Source: Agaricus subrufescens
Lineage: Eukaryota; Basidiomycota; Agaricomycetes; Agaricales; Agaricaceae
Length of the DNA: 64,000 bases
Assembly (NCBI GenBank): GCA_029945375.1
Contig: CM057061.1
Span: 1,922,001 to 1,986,000 of the forward strand
Reading direction: 5' to 3'
In this document: positions 10,554 through 22,487 of the stretch, in pieces
Layout of the letters: every line of letters starts with the position of its first letter
Position numbering within the stretch: the stretch's first letter is position 1
Translations under genes and position numbers: made by a program
The notes under the pieces: model-generated
Databases searched by the model: none
Seen by the model: only the letters and a program-made list of their open reading frames with translations
What the model was told of the DNA's origin: nothing

Positions 10554-12132
10554 CAGTGGGCAACAAAACCTTTCCAATGTTTTGTACATTTGTAAAGAAC
10601 ATGCTATAGCAGTCCAAATAAATTGTGTAAAATCATGAAAATATACAGGAAGGTACATCAGCATCTTGTTTACATGTATGTACAATCCTGTGGCTGTGCT
10701 TTGAATTTAAGCTCAGTTTCAAGAGAGTTTAAGATTGAGAACCATTGGAAAGGTTTTGTTGCTGCTCATTTCAAAGACAGAAAAGGCTAATTGCTGGAGC
10801 TTGCAATGATGTTTGTCAGCTAAAAATGTTACATAATGATATTCTCATGTTGCTTTCACTGTCCTGTGACATGTCACACCTGTTATGTCGCAACAAACCC
10901 CCTGTAATTTGGAAAATAGTCTAAGTCTTCTATTGCTTGAAACTTTGAAGCCTTCTCATCTTGTACCTAGGTTAAAGTTGCTTACTTGTGAGCAAATGGG
11001 CTATTTATTATTCAAAAGTATGTGCATGACATCTTGGGGCTATTCTCTTGATCATTTCCAGTGTATTTGTACCATTTTTCACTAGAAAACACAATTTCTT
11101 CTTTTTTTATGTCAAATTTTGAAAGCTGCTTGGATGTTAGTATCTCAAATTCACTTTCAAAACATGAGCATTTACTCTATCTATAATATCCACAGCAATT
11201 TCAATTCAGTTACTGAGTGTACAGTTGCAGATAACTGTATTACCTCTTGTAAATTACTTTATCTCTATATGCCATTTTGATTTAGCCTTTTTCTTCTTAT
11301 TCTTACTATTGAACTGTATTGACTTTGTTACAAGGTACTTATTCTAGTATATTGGGCCTATGACATGATTATTTAGTCCATCAAAACTTGTTTTTCATAA
11401 GTCCACATGTGTACCCTTGATTCTATCATGTTATGCTAACATTGCAAGCTATTTCCAGGTAAATTAAAATATTTGACTACACTTTAGGGGTAACAGAATT
11501 AAAGATTAGAACACTAGAGACTCCTATAGTAAATTTTAGAATGAGAACCACCTAGGAATCCAGAGATTTGTGACCAAAAAGTAGATAATATAATATTTTA
11601 ATAAGACTATACATTGAAAAACATCTACAAAAACAGCTGAAACTGGTCTAATCACATTATATTAGTGTGATTATGTTCCAAGCTAACTTTTTCTGAGACC
11701 AGATACAAAATTATCACTAAAAACATTTGACTAAATAACAATTTCTTATATAATAATCAAGTAAATGTTTTTCAAATATTGGAAGTGGTTTGGTGTGACA
11801 TAACAAGTGTGACATGTCACAGGATAGTGAAAGCAACATAAGAATATTATTATGTAACACTTTCAACTGACAAACATCATTGCAAGCTCCAGCAATCAGC
11901 CTTTTCTGTCTTTGAAATGAGCAGCAACAAAACCTTTCCAATGGTCCTCAATCTTAAACCCTCTTGAAACTGAACTTAAATCCAAAGCACAACCACAAGA
12001 TTGTACATACATGTAAACAAGATGCTGATGTACCTTCCTGTATATTTTCATGATTTTACACAATTTATTTGGACTGCTATAGCATGTTCTTTGCCAAATA
12101 TACAAACATTGGAAAGGTTTTGCTGCCCACTG
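10554..12132. mobile_element. Non-autonomous DNA transposon with ~345-bp terminal inverted repeats
   Basis: The left end reads TA|CAGTGGGCAACAAAACC and the right end GGTTTTGCTGCCCACTG|TA, so the outer termini are inverted copies flanked by TA dinucleotides. The arms (about 10554-10899 and 11788-12132) match along their length. Each arm also contains an internal inverted copy of the terminal 20 bp (near 10742-10762 in the left arm), so each could fold on itself. The ~890-bp middle is AT-rich with no coding frame. CAGT ends and a TA target are typical of the Tc1/mariner/pogo superfamily; that assignment is inference. A lone arm lies at 6905-7313. Confidence 0.7.
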
Positions 12133-12342
12133 TAGTAATGCAATGAGGTACTAAGAAGGTTTAAAAAGCCATGATTATACATGTAAGCAACAGGACAAAA
12201 GCTATTTTAAAAATGAGTTTGTGGGAAAGTAATACAAACAACAGCTAAGTGATAGACGAGTCACAGGGATGGGAAGGAACATACTACTTCACAGAGATGT
12301 AAGGTGAAAAAGATAGTAAAAGAATAAGAAACATGCACATTC

Positions 12343-13664
12343 TTATGCAGTCTGTACTACAGTCCTTCCCTTCACTTTTGGTGGGTTGTTGATATCATTT
12401 TGTCGCTGCCGCTTTGTCACCCCAGTACCTTGAATGGCATCATCAATGTTTTTGCACGATCTCTTCAAAGCTGCCCTTGGTTTTGGTTGCACCCTCAGTT
12501 TTGGTTGCACAGGTATCTGGATATCAGTACTTTTATTACTCCTTGCAGCTTGTTTCTGGCGTCGTGCTGTGGTCTTCAACTGAGTGGAGGAATTGTTCTG
12601 ATGCACTTGCTGTTCTGGTTCTGGCCCTGGTTCTTCATGTTCCAAAGCATCCATCAATCCCCCATCACCACCATCTCCTTGCACTGCAGTGCCTTGAGCT
12701 TCAAAATCGTCATCATCATCATCTCCCTCAAGGTTACCATTGACATCCTCAGCATCAGCCCCATTCTCAAGTCTGTCATCCAAGTCAAAGTAATTGTTAC
12801 TGTCAAGGTCATTTTGCTCCAAGCCATCATTACACTCAAACTCGCCAACAATATCCTCCATTTTGTTGTCACACTTGAGATCTGTGTTGCTATTGTCTCC
12901 AAGATTCCTGTCCTCAAAGTTATCATTACCTTCAGTCTGCAGTTCATGATCGGCTCCAGCTGATGGAGTCTCGTTACGAGCAGTGTAGGCCTTCTCCCGT
13001 TTAGTTTGATTGGTTTAATAATTTGTCAGTATCCCCTTGATTATCTCATAGATGGCCCAGTCTGATTTATATTTTTGAAGCTCTGCATAATCGTGCTTCG
13101 CCTTATAGATTGATGAGTGAAGAAAATCATAGTAAACTGATGAGTAGGGAAAAGACATATGAGTTTGGCTACCATCGCCAACTGTGACAGGTCAACCAGC
13201 TTGTATACCATAGTGAAATTGATTCCAACTGCCTTCATTTTGTTGCTAATTATGTGCTATAGTAAATCAGTAAACAAAAGTAACAGTGTCAGCTGGATTT
13301 ACACGGCATTGGTTGTAAGCTAGTTTATCATTTTCCAACCTCATGTCAGTTCGAAGATCGGCAATCTTCTCAGGGCACAGAATGAGTTCGTGAGAACCTT
13401 TGGTCTTGGGGCATGAAACTACGGCTTTCCTGAACTGGTCAAGCTCCACTGAAAACAGGATGAGATTCAAATATAGTGAAGGATGATGATTTACCTTCTT
13501 GTTGAATGACACGATTTCTTAATTGGCCGACGTCGAGCTGTTGAAGGTTGTGCATACGGGACCGTCAGATGAGGAGTGGCTTTACTCGTTTTGGGGATTG
13601 CCCGAACTTGTTGATTCTCTTTCAACGAGGAGGAGGTCTTGGTTGGTTGTTTGCTAGCAGGCAT
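12343..13664 (-). pseudogene. Unrecognised gene with acidic/basic C-terminus, probably decayed
   Basis: The start is at 13664 (MPASKQPTKTSSS, a basic Ser/Thr-rich N-terminus). An exon at about 13440-13267 encodes KTKGSHELILCPEKIADL. Around 13220-13025 one frame reads QTHMSFPYSSVYYDFLHSS. The last part (12861-12343) is strongly acidic (an Asp run near residue 50) and then Lys/Arg-rich to the stop. At least two in-frame stops or unresolved introns lie between these parts. I do not recognise the family. Its position among transposons suggests a repeat-borne gene. Confidence 0.35.
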
Positions 13665-13929
13665 AGTAAGCAATGCAGTTGGAGAAGAGCAGGGGAAAGC
13701 TGTAAATGTGAAGGACAACGCGGAGAGAACTTAAATACTTCAAAAGAATCCTCACGACAAGATGATTTATACTGACAGTCGATGACTCGACATACTGCCA
13801 CTCAATGCGGTGGCCGGACAAAGGAGAGCTGACACATGTAGGCCGACGGTGTAGGTGGTAACGATGTTTCACCGAATTATTAACAGGAAAAATGAGAGAA
13901 ATATACTCCACTTTACGTCTTTCTGCATA

Positions 13930-14165
13930 TTCTAGCCCGGTATAATGAGTGCCGACATCCGGTGGGGTGGATAGTATGTCTTGCCTCGGTCGCTTGGCAG
14001 GAGGCGGCGGTGCTGGAACAAGATTATTAGAGCAGCACATAGCGAAATTGGAAAAGATAATGCTTAACTTACGTCTTCCTAGTACATACGGCCGGGCAAA
14101 TTTGATTCCGATACCTGGCTGTGCATATAGCGAAGTCGCTTTGATAATCTGATAAAACGCTTATC
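13930..14165 (-). other. Exon-like remnant between two orphan genes
   Basis: On the minus strand two coding-like blocks are separated by a plausible 65-70 bp intron: YQIIKATSLYAQPGIGIKFA...RPYVLGRR and, after an acceptor near 14025, PPPPAKRPRQDILSTPPDVG...GLEYAERR. Neither has a start codon. They could be exons of the gene that starts at 13664, or a fragment of another gene. Confidence 0.25.
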
Positions 14166-14224
14166 TATAAATGGAAAAGGTATAAGTTCCAGGAAACAGC
14201 CCTAACAATTCAAAGCCCTCGCTG

Positions 14225-14969
14225 ATGCCTCCTCCTTCGAAGCGATTCACCTCTGTAGACCCGGACGGCTTGTGGGATGAAGTTTATGATGTTCCACACT
14301 TTGATAATCTGCAGGGGTTGCTTCAGTATCTCGAAGAGCACCCAGATAAACCTCACCCGAGTAGAGAATACTTGTCGCCCTCATATGGTATGGAGGAGCC
14401 ATCATGTTCCACTGACGGGATGGCACCTGCAACCAAGCCGCTTATTAGCGAACAGAGCTGGCAAGATGGTAAGAAATTTACAAGGGACAGTCATTTGATG
14501 CTCAACAACACACAGTGATTAGGGAACGAGGAAAAAGGTCGGTTAGGAATCGCACTGAAGGAGTAGATCTTGAAGGCGGGGCAATTGATTCTGCCGCTGG
14601 AGGTAAGGATAATGCCCAGCCGGAAATTGCAGTCGGTTTCGTTGCCGAACCAGGTAGTGCTCACCAGTGTACCGCTGTTGAGGCAATAGTCACAGAAGAC
14701 GCCGATGACGCTAAAAAACAATGGAAGAAGAGCTGCCGGAAACGACGTAGAAAGGATGCTGTTGAGGTCTTAATCGAAAAAGGTCTAGACGAGCAACAGC
14801 AGAAGGTAAGTGATTATTTTTGAAGGTTAAAGAAAGCTAAATTCTCTCACTTTAGCGACCTAAAACTATTCACATTAGTATTCCGAACAATAGCAAGGGC
14901 GGTTTCAAGATTGAAATGGATTTGTCAGAGCACGGGGAGAAGATTTGTGTTGCAGTAGGCGCAATCTGA
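14225..14969 (+). CDS. Hypothetical protein, 215 aa, three exons
   Basis: Exons at 14225-14468, 14516-14805 and 14856-14969 join in frame across GT-AG introns of 47 and 50 bp. The N-terminal third is acidic and aromatic (DPDGLWDEVYDVPHFDN). The middle contains a Lys/Arg block (KKQWKKSCRKRRRKD, about residue 155) that could act as a nuclear localisation signal. The C-terminus reads PKTIHISIPNNSKGGF. I recognise no domain. Neighbours are decayed repeat genes, so it may itself belong to a mobile element, although all exons are open. Confidence 0.5.
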
Positions 14970-15422
14970 GTATGCGTGGTTAGAGCAGAACAGAATAATA
15001 TATTTTAATACATTCCCTGCTATTGGTAATGGATTTGGTATAAGGCAATGAGTGAGCGAACGATCCATGACAATTGTTTGGCACATACCATTAGCAAGTG
15101 AAATATACAACATGAATGTATTATTTTATTACTTGATTATAGTCAAAATATAAACTATAAGTGCCTTTTCAGTGATGCTGAGCCTATAGATTTGCGACAA
15201 GAAAAACTTACCAGATGTAGCATCAGATGATGTTCCCACAGGAACTGCAGGCGCTGATAGTATGTCCATCGAAGGCTACAATGTAAACTAGAAGTCCAAT
15301 GCCGACCGAAATGCAAAAGATAATGTACAAATGGGATCTACTACACGTGAAAAAATTTCTAATCTCTACAGGGTTGCACCAAGCGTCATCAATAACTTAC
15401 AGATAAAAGTAATTATGTGCTA
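14970..15422. other. Intergenic, nothing recognised
   Basis: This is an AT-rich spacer between convergent gene ends. No gene or repeat was recognised. Confidence 0.5.
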
Positions 15423-18400
15423 CAAAAAATCCCTAAAAATCGTGTCGACCATTTTTCCACAGATGCGTTGGCTCTCCGAGCATCCCCAAAACCTCGAGTG
15501 TTCTGGCGCCATTGGGTGGCTGTGAGAAGGAATTTCGGATTTACGGTAATCTTCTCATCAAGGATCAGAGCGTGACGATTCGTGTAGAGTTCTTCTAGGC
15601 GAGGGACCCAACGGCCTTGGTCATCGCCACTGCCTTCAAACGTGGAGACAAGAGGGTTCCACGACTGCTTCCTGATCCCTGTACCGATGCCTTATACAGG
15701 GCATTGAGCACCGAAACTGTATGATATTGTATTGTAGAACATACCTGTGAAGCTTTGATAAATGCCACATAAGAGATCCAGCTCATTCGTCGTCAAATCA
15801 TCATCCACATATTCCACGCCATGTTTATCGACCGCGCAAAAGTTGAGAGCATTGTCATGATGTAGACCCGACGGCCCTTGCAAAGCTTCACTTATACTGA
15901 TACCTCCATCCAAGGCCAAGCGTCGAACATAACCACCACGTAATATGGCTGCACGGCCGCGCTGCGATGCCAATATGGACTGACACCTTTGCTTCCAGTA
16001 GTCATAGTCCGATGGTGTGAAAACATGGTCCGAAAAGATCATCGGCGTTGCAGCGCATGGTAGTTCAGGACGCACGGGTCGGAGGCTGCCTCGTTTCTGT
16101 AAGGTTCGGAATGGGACACCGGATTGTGCCAGCTCGATGGCAATATCCTCGTCATTGAGCTTGGGGTGTAGACGACAGATCATGACAGCAGCAGAGGCGG
16201 TATAGACAGCGATATTCCAGGAGGCAGTGGCTAGGTCGCCGAAGTCGAACATATAAAGGAGCTGAGGGCCAGCCTGCACTCGTTTGATACAGCGTAGCCG
16301 AGGAGAGAACTTGAGAGGGTCTCTGCACCTTGAGGACAAGTCCCACACACCTGCCGGCGGTTCGTCACCTTCCTTGCTGGCCAAGCACAGCCCAAAGTCG
16401 ACGCACGCGTGGCCCATTGGTGTTGTCCAGAAAGCACTGTTGGGTTTGACGGCGCAAATGCCAGTGATAGTGAGTAGAGTTTTGATATCGGCTAACGTTG
16501 CTGAGTGTCCAAATTGGGTGGATAGTTGAGGGGGCAAGAAACCATAGAACTTTTTCAGGACATCGAGGACTTCCACTTGAGATCGCTCCCATTCTTCATG
16601 GGGGATGGGCCGTGGGCCGTGCTCTACAGGGGGACTGACGGGGGAGGTAACCAATGCAGAGGTCATGAGGGGTGCTGTCGCCAACGACGACACTGAGGGG
16701 CTAGTTGACAGAGGCACAGTAGTATGAACTGGAGAAACACTGGTGGGAGAGCTTGGGCCTCCCTCATCTTGGCGTGTCTCCTGTGCTTTTGCTTCATCTA
16801 TCCCATCATCCGATTCTTCATATGCTTCATCAACCCACTCACTACAAAGACTCCACTCATTGCAAAATGAATCGTAACGTGCTTCACCAGGGCGGGCTTC
16901 TTCCAGAGTCTCGCTACGATCTTGCTTCGGGATCAGAGTACGAACGAACTTTGGTGGAGTATCCAGACTCCACTCCCACACATACACAGCAGCGCTCATG
17001 GTTGGTGGCTTGTTTGCGCGATTAAGCCTTGTTTGTCGAGCAGTGGGGGTTTCATGAAGTAGCATTCGTTGGTGTCTCTCCTCGTGCTTCTTCTCAAATG
17101 CTTCCCAGACATCTCGGCCCGATCTTTCAACTTGACGTAGTCGCCCATTCTTCCAAACAAGTTTGCTGATTTGAGAGGGCGAGGAAGGGGGTTGTTGGTC
17201 GTCCTCAGCGACATGTAATGGCTGGGGGCTTGCTGGCGTAAAGTGAGGCTCTGTTGAAGGCATGAGTTGACATTTGAGACAGTATTGTATGCTACACACC
17301 ATAGATTTGTGAATCCTCCCATTCATACTCTGGGTTAGAGGTGTAGGAAGGTATAGAAGGCGAGATGACAGTGGTTGCGGCTTGGAGGACTTCAGGTGGG
17401 GGTACCATTAGGTAAAAGTTAGCCCGTCTGCTTTGCGTGATTTCTCGAGACCCCCAGCGATACCATATTGGCATTCCACAGTGATCGAACCACCAAGCTG
17501 AGGGTTGGCCTGGCTGATCGTCGGGGTTGTGTAGAAATACCCCTGCGCGATTGGCATCCCAGAGACGTTGGAGTAACAGAGCACAATGCAGCGACTCCCA
17601 CACGCTTATACGGCTCTTGTCCCACATAACCAACACCTTGTACCACTCTGTAGGGGATATACCCTCCAGATACTTCGGATCCTCCAGAATCACCTTCAAC
17701 ATCCAATATAGTAGGGCAATCCACATCGCGAACCAGTCTCGGCCTTGACGCGCATGGTTCCACGTCTCAGCTTCAGTGGGGTGGCCATTAGTGTAGCCCC
17801 ACTTTCGTGTAGAATAGGGCTCTAGGTACTGTATGTTCCAACGGCGCGAGAAGATTCCCAACACCTCTCAAATTAATGTCTCTACTGCCAGCCACCTATT
17901 TTGAGAAAGAAACGGCAGCTTATAAAGCGTGCCATCATCCTTTTGAAGAAGTTGTCGAGGCATATAACCAAGGTCTTCTACGAGAGCACCGTTCCAACAC
18001 ACTGGTCGCCTCGGCATGAAACCCAGCCACGGAACCCTCTCAGACCACCAAAACGGCTCCTCAAAGGCTTCCACGCCCACATGATTGAACAAAGTAATAT
18101 TATCTAGATTAAGTTGGCCAGGTAGCTGCACATCTCTGTCGCAGTTAGGCGAATAGTATATGTCGCCATCGATAAGGTAGGCTCGGCCTGGCATTGTTGA
18201 GGGAGATCGGGATGATAAGATTGGAGTCTATGAGTTTTTGAATGGGTGGATAATGATGCTCCTGGACAGTCCAAGAGCTAGTAGTGTCTATCTCGGACAG
18301 TCCGAGATACGGCGGTTGAGGAGGACGGGATGGTGGTGAACGTGGTGAGTGAGAAAAATTTGGATCAGTGATCGTATCGAACTGAACTTTGGTCACGTTG

Positions 18401-18426
18401 TCAGTAACGATCTTTGATGCCATCAT
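15423..18426 (-). pseudogene. Amplified agaricomycete hypothetical family, broken copy
   Basis: Exons run 18426-17300, 17250-15745 and 15678-15423, with introns of 49 and 66 bp. Typical blocks are GDIYYSPNCDRDVQLPGQL near the N-terminus, LEPYSTRKWGY, a Trp-rich stretch (AWWFDHCGMPIWYRW), a Ser/Pro-rich linker, YDYWKQRCQSILASQRGRAA, and DDDLTTNELDLLCGIY near the C-terminus. I recall this as a large, highly copied family of unknown function in mushroom-forming fungi. Two lesions break this copy: a one-base frame change near 18190-18215 and an in-frame TGA at 17868-17870 (ETLI*EVLGIF). The rest remains open, so the decay is recent. Confidence 0.6.
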
Positions 18427-19178
18427 TGTCAACCGAAATGTGACTTTGGTGATGTTACTGGCGTGACCACGTAACGCTGATCTCTCTCTCTCCCCCCATA
18501 TGATTAGTCCATAGGCCCGGTAAGTCAGCGCCTACCGTATCTGTCAGCTGATTCTCTGTACTAGGCTCTGCGTGTACGAAGACTCTTCAAGATCAATATC
18601 CACTGGCGGCGATGAACCATCCATCCAAATTTTACTGGCGCCGGACTGTCCGGTGTCAACCCTTCATTCACTATGGCAGGCTCCTGCTATAATCATCTCC
18701 CCATCCACCTTATTCCTTACTGCATTGTCATCTCTTCAATCGCCTCATCATTGCCACTTGCTGCCCGGCTTACAATATCCTCTAAAGATGACGGGCCATG
18801 CTGCTCGAAGCCCGGTATACTGGGCCCATACTCAAAGGCAGTGGGAATGCCGAGCCCTCAGTATACACCCTCCTCTGAATTCCGGTTTTTACAACCTTCT
18901 CAACTACTATCCTCTCCCGATGTCGCTCATCTCGTCACCAATATTTGTTGTTGGCCTACGACGATTCCGCCGTCCCAGTAAAACGATGTATCGCGATGCT
19001 CTATGTCCCTATAATTCTAGCAGTCAATGAAAAATTTTGATAAATGAATTACCTACAAGCCGCCTGGGCTTGGCTCGGTCGATACACAGCCGGTCGGCTG
19101 GAAAATTATTCCGCGTCCGTCCCCTGCTACATATATTCCACCCGTAGCAGCTACACCCCCCCGTACAACCTTCTCACC
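18427..19178. other. Spacer upstream of the transposase gene
   Basis: Contains only short frames without codon bias that I trust. It may include the left end of the CACTA element, but I could not find its terminal inverted repeat. Confidence 0.4.
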
Positions 19179-22100
19179 ATGCCGCCTAAGCGCCATATAT
19201 CTAGGGTCAGGTGCCCCTGCCCTTGTGGTGAACTGGTCACTCCTGTGGTAAGACGGCGACACATGAAGCACCGAGGCAAGTTTGTCGCGCACAGGGTATG
19301 GAGTGCCTCACGGCGGTCACGCAACAAGCGAGCCTTAAAAGACAGCGAGCCAGCAACAAACAGACACCCGGATGTGCACACCTCTTCCGCCGCCCCTCCA
19401 CCACCTCCACCATCGCCTCCCCCCCCATCTATTCCCTTTGGGACTGCAGACAACGTTTTACATGCAGCTGAACCTCCACCTTTCCCTGCTGTCAACCACC
19501 CCCCACCCAAAGAACAAGTAGGCACTGATGTCAGGTGGGCGATTAGAGTGAGAGAGCAGATGGGAGTGGCGATGGAGCGAACTTGGAGACAAACTTGTCG
19601 GCGGATGCGAGAGTTAGACAACGAAGTTCCTCAAGAAGACGACGAGGATTCCCAAGACGACGACGAGGAACAACTTGACCCTTCTGCTGATGCGCTCTAT
19701 GACTTGCTACCTACAGACGAAGAGGATTCAGACGAAGATTCAGAAGGCAATGACGAAATGGATGAAGAAAGTGATGAACTTTGTACTGATGTGGCGGGCA
19801 TTACTCTCTGGGATAGAGTTCTGGAACGTTGGAGGCGCAAAGTAGCGGCACTAGGTCCGTTCTTATCCTCACTTGCTCAATCTCATGTAATTTATTCAAT
19901 GACAGATGATTTCCAAAGCCTTAATGAAGCCGACGTTGACCTTCTCCTCAAATACGTTCTCAAGATTGAAGACCGTTTAACCGATAGGACATTTGTATGA
20001 ATGGAGCGCGTGTTTCGAAACGAGCATCACAGCTCTCTCAAAATGACGAAGAAACGCGTCCGTGAGTTGTCTGGTCTGCAGCCCATTCGCTACAGCTGCT
20101 GCATCAACAGCTGCATCTGCTTCACTGGGCCATATGAACATTACACTATATGTCCAAACCCCCAATGCAAGGAACCAAGGTTTAACACCAAGGGTCAACC
20201 ACGAAAATATTTTGCCTATCTTCCTATCATCCCTCGTCTACTCGCTATGTTGGCAAGTCGTGAGCATGCTCAAAAAATGCGCTATCGGGCTGAATTCCAG
20301 CACGAACCGGGCGTAATTAGAGATGTCTTTGATGGCTCGTACTATCAATCACTCCTTTGAACTATTGTCCCCACAGGCGACGATGACAACCCATTTTTTT
20401 ACTTCTCCGACGAGCGCGACGTTGCCCTTGGTCTTTCAACCGATGGGTTTGCCCCTTTCAAACGACGTAGCCAAACATGCTGGCCAATCGTTTTATTTGT
20501 CTACAATCTTTCGCCCGAAATACGGTTCCAAAAGAAGCATCGGTTACGAGTTGGTGTAATTCCGGGCCCCAAGAAACCATGGGATTTGGACTCTTATTTC
20601 TGGCCGCTTGTTCAAGAGTTGATACAGCTCAAGGCTGGCATCAAGGCTTGGGACTCGGTCTCCGAGGTATATTTTATCCTCCACGCTTATCTCATCCTCC
20701 TTTTCGGTGACATCCCTGCCATGGCCCTCATCATGAACATGAAAGGCTCGAATGCACTCTCTCCATGTCGCGTCTGCAAAATTAAAGGCATATGTAATCA
20801 TCTCGCAGCCAAAAAAACATACTACGTTCCCTTATGACGAGACAATCTTGGGAACGCTAATCCAATGCGTTATGATCCGAGGGATCTTCCGATACGGACA
20901 CACCAGGAACTGATGGAACAAGCAATTGCCGTACAAATGTCGCCTACTAATGTCGCATTTGAAAATCTCGCAAAGCGGTATGGTATTAAGGGCATACCAG
21001 TCCTTTCAAATGTATCCGCAATTTCATTCCCTCAATCGTTTCCCTTTGATTTCATGCACTTGATTTGGGAAAATTTGATCCCCAACCTTATATCGTTCTG
21101 GATTGGCGAGTTTAAAGACTTAGACCACAGTAACGAGGGTTATTTCATAGGGCCTCGGGCTTGGGATGAAATTGGAAAAGCTACGGAAGACTGCGGGTCG
21201 ACAATTCCCTCTTCTTTCGGTGCTCGCGTCCCCAACATTGCCAAGAAACGATCACAAATGTCCGCCGAAATGTATTTGAACTGGACACTCTTTATTGCTC
21301 CGATCGTTCTCTGTGGAAAATTTCCTAAGGCGGTATACTACAAGCATTTCATGAAGCTTGTTAAGCTCCTCAAGCTTTGCCTGTCTTTAGAAATGAACGA
21401 AGAGATGTTACATCAAATTGAGGAAGGTTTTGTTGACTGGGTATGTGGTTACGAACGGTAAGAATAGCTAGAATTTGTGTTTGGCCTGTTCTAAACAAAG
21501 TACAGGTATTACTTTTGCAACAAACCGGAACGACTACCTGCCTGCCCGTTGACTCTCCATGCATTGCTTCACATTGCATGGGGTATCCGAGTAGCCGGTC
21601 CCGTTTGGTGTTACTGGGCATATCTGATGGAACAGGAATGCAACAACCTGCTCTGTGCCATCAAGAGTCGGCGACACCCTTACGAATCCATTAATACCTT
21701 CATGGTTGCGACGGCCCAGCTTGACCAAATTCGATTACTGTACAACCTACAAGATCTGTTAGATTTGGGCCTTCGGGTGAAGACGATGCATCAACTAATT
21801 CACGAGTCATGTAAGTTACACCGTGCCTTTGTAACATTCAATTATTCACTTGTGAATCTAGATCCCACTTACAAACTTTGGGGCCCTCGGCAGAAAGACA
21901 TCCTTCCGATACCTATTCGTAACAAGATTCATGCGAGTTTAGCTACGCGATTCGATGTATCAATATCAACTGTACGGGCTGCCATTAAGCTCAATGGCCC
22001 CCTTCTTCAATATGGCAAGGCCACCTTTCTCGGGAATGGCGAGATCATGGTCGCATGTCAGATTGTTAGGCAGAGCGAAGATAGCCGAGACGCTTCTTAT

Positions 22101-22487
22101 GTGAAGGTCAGTATCATTGCCCACCGCCTGTAAAGAGAACACTGATTCAATTCTATGTAGTATATCCTTTGTGTAGATCGCTTTGCAAGACAACGGAGAC
22201 GCGAGCCAGAATATGTAACTGTCATATCGTATGGCCAGTTGCAGCGTCTTGTTGTGTTAGAATTACCGGTTATCCCGCAACTAAACCTGAACTCGCCGTT
22301 AACAATCATTTTCGCTATTATCCAGAGCATCAACAAAACAGAACAAGATGGCATCGCTTACTGCCATGAACCTTCTATCGTCGAAGCTGTCGACTTAAAT
22401 ACCGTAGAGTGTGTTGTCGGGAGAGTTCGCAGAGGGAATAGTTGGGGCATTGTGGATCGAAGCAATACAGTTACAGAAATAGAGTGA
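19179..22487 (+). pseudogene. CACTA/EnSpm-type transposase (Tnp2 family) with three in-frame TGA
   Basis: Exons 19179-21457, 21506-21810, 21862-22106 and 22161-22487 join in frame over 1051 codons (introns 48, 51 and 54 bp). The N-terminus has a Cys/His cluster (CPCPCGELVTPVVRRRH). A Pro run and a long acidic stretch follow. The transposase core then reads RYSCCINSCICF, YTICPNPQCKEPR, RLLAMLASREHAQKMRYR, LGLSTDGFAPFKRRSQ, VIPGPKKPWDLDSYFWPL and CRVCKIKGI. The core would cut and rejoin CACTA-type ends. In-frame TGA codons at 19998-20000, 20358-20360 and 20835-20837 interrupt it; no TAA or TAG is present. The alternative start at 19044 is less likely because it lacks the conserved Cys cluster context. 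Confidence 0.75.

Noticed and set aside
15679..15744. Reading the amplified-family gene straight through to a stop at 15692
   Set aside because: A 66-bp intron (gtatgt...ggtacag) gives a smooth join SFT-GIRKQSWNP and a longer conserved C-terminus, so the stop is intronic.
18290..18312. Palindrome atctcggacagtccgagat as a transposon end
   Set aside because: It lies inside the coding part of the amplified-family gene, in frame (YLGLSEID), so it is likely coding coincidence.
19996..20038. A tiny intron that would remove the TGA at 19998
   Set aside because: It would be ~38 bp and would shift the following exon out of the conserved transposase frame.
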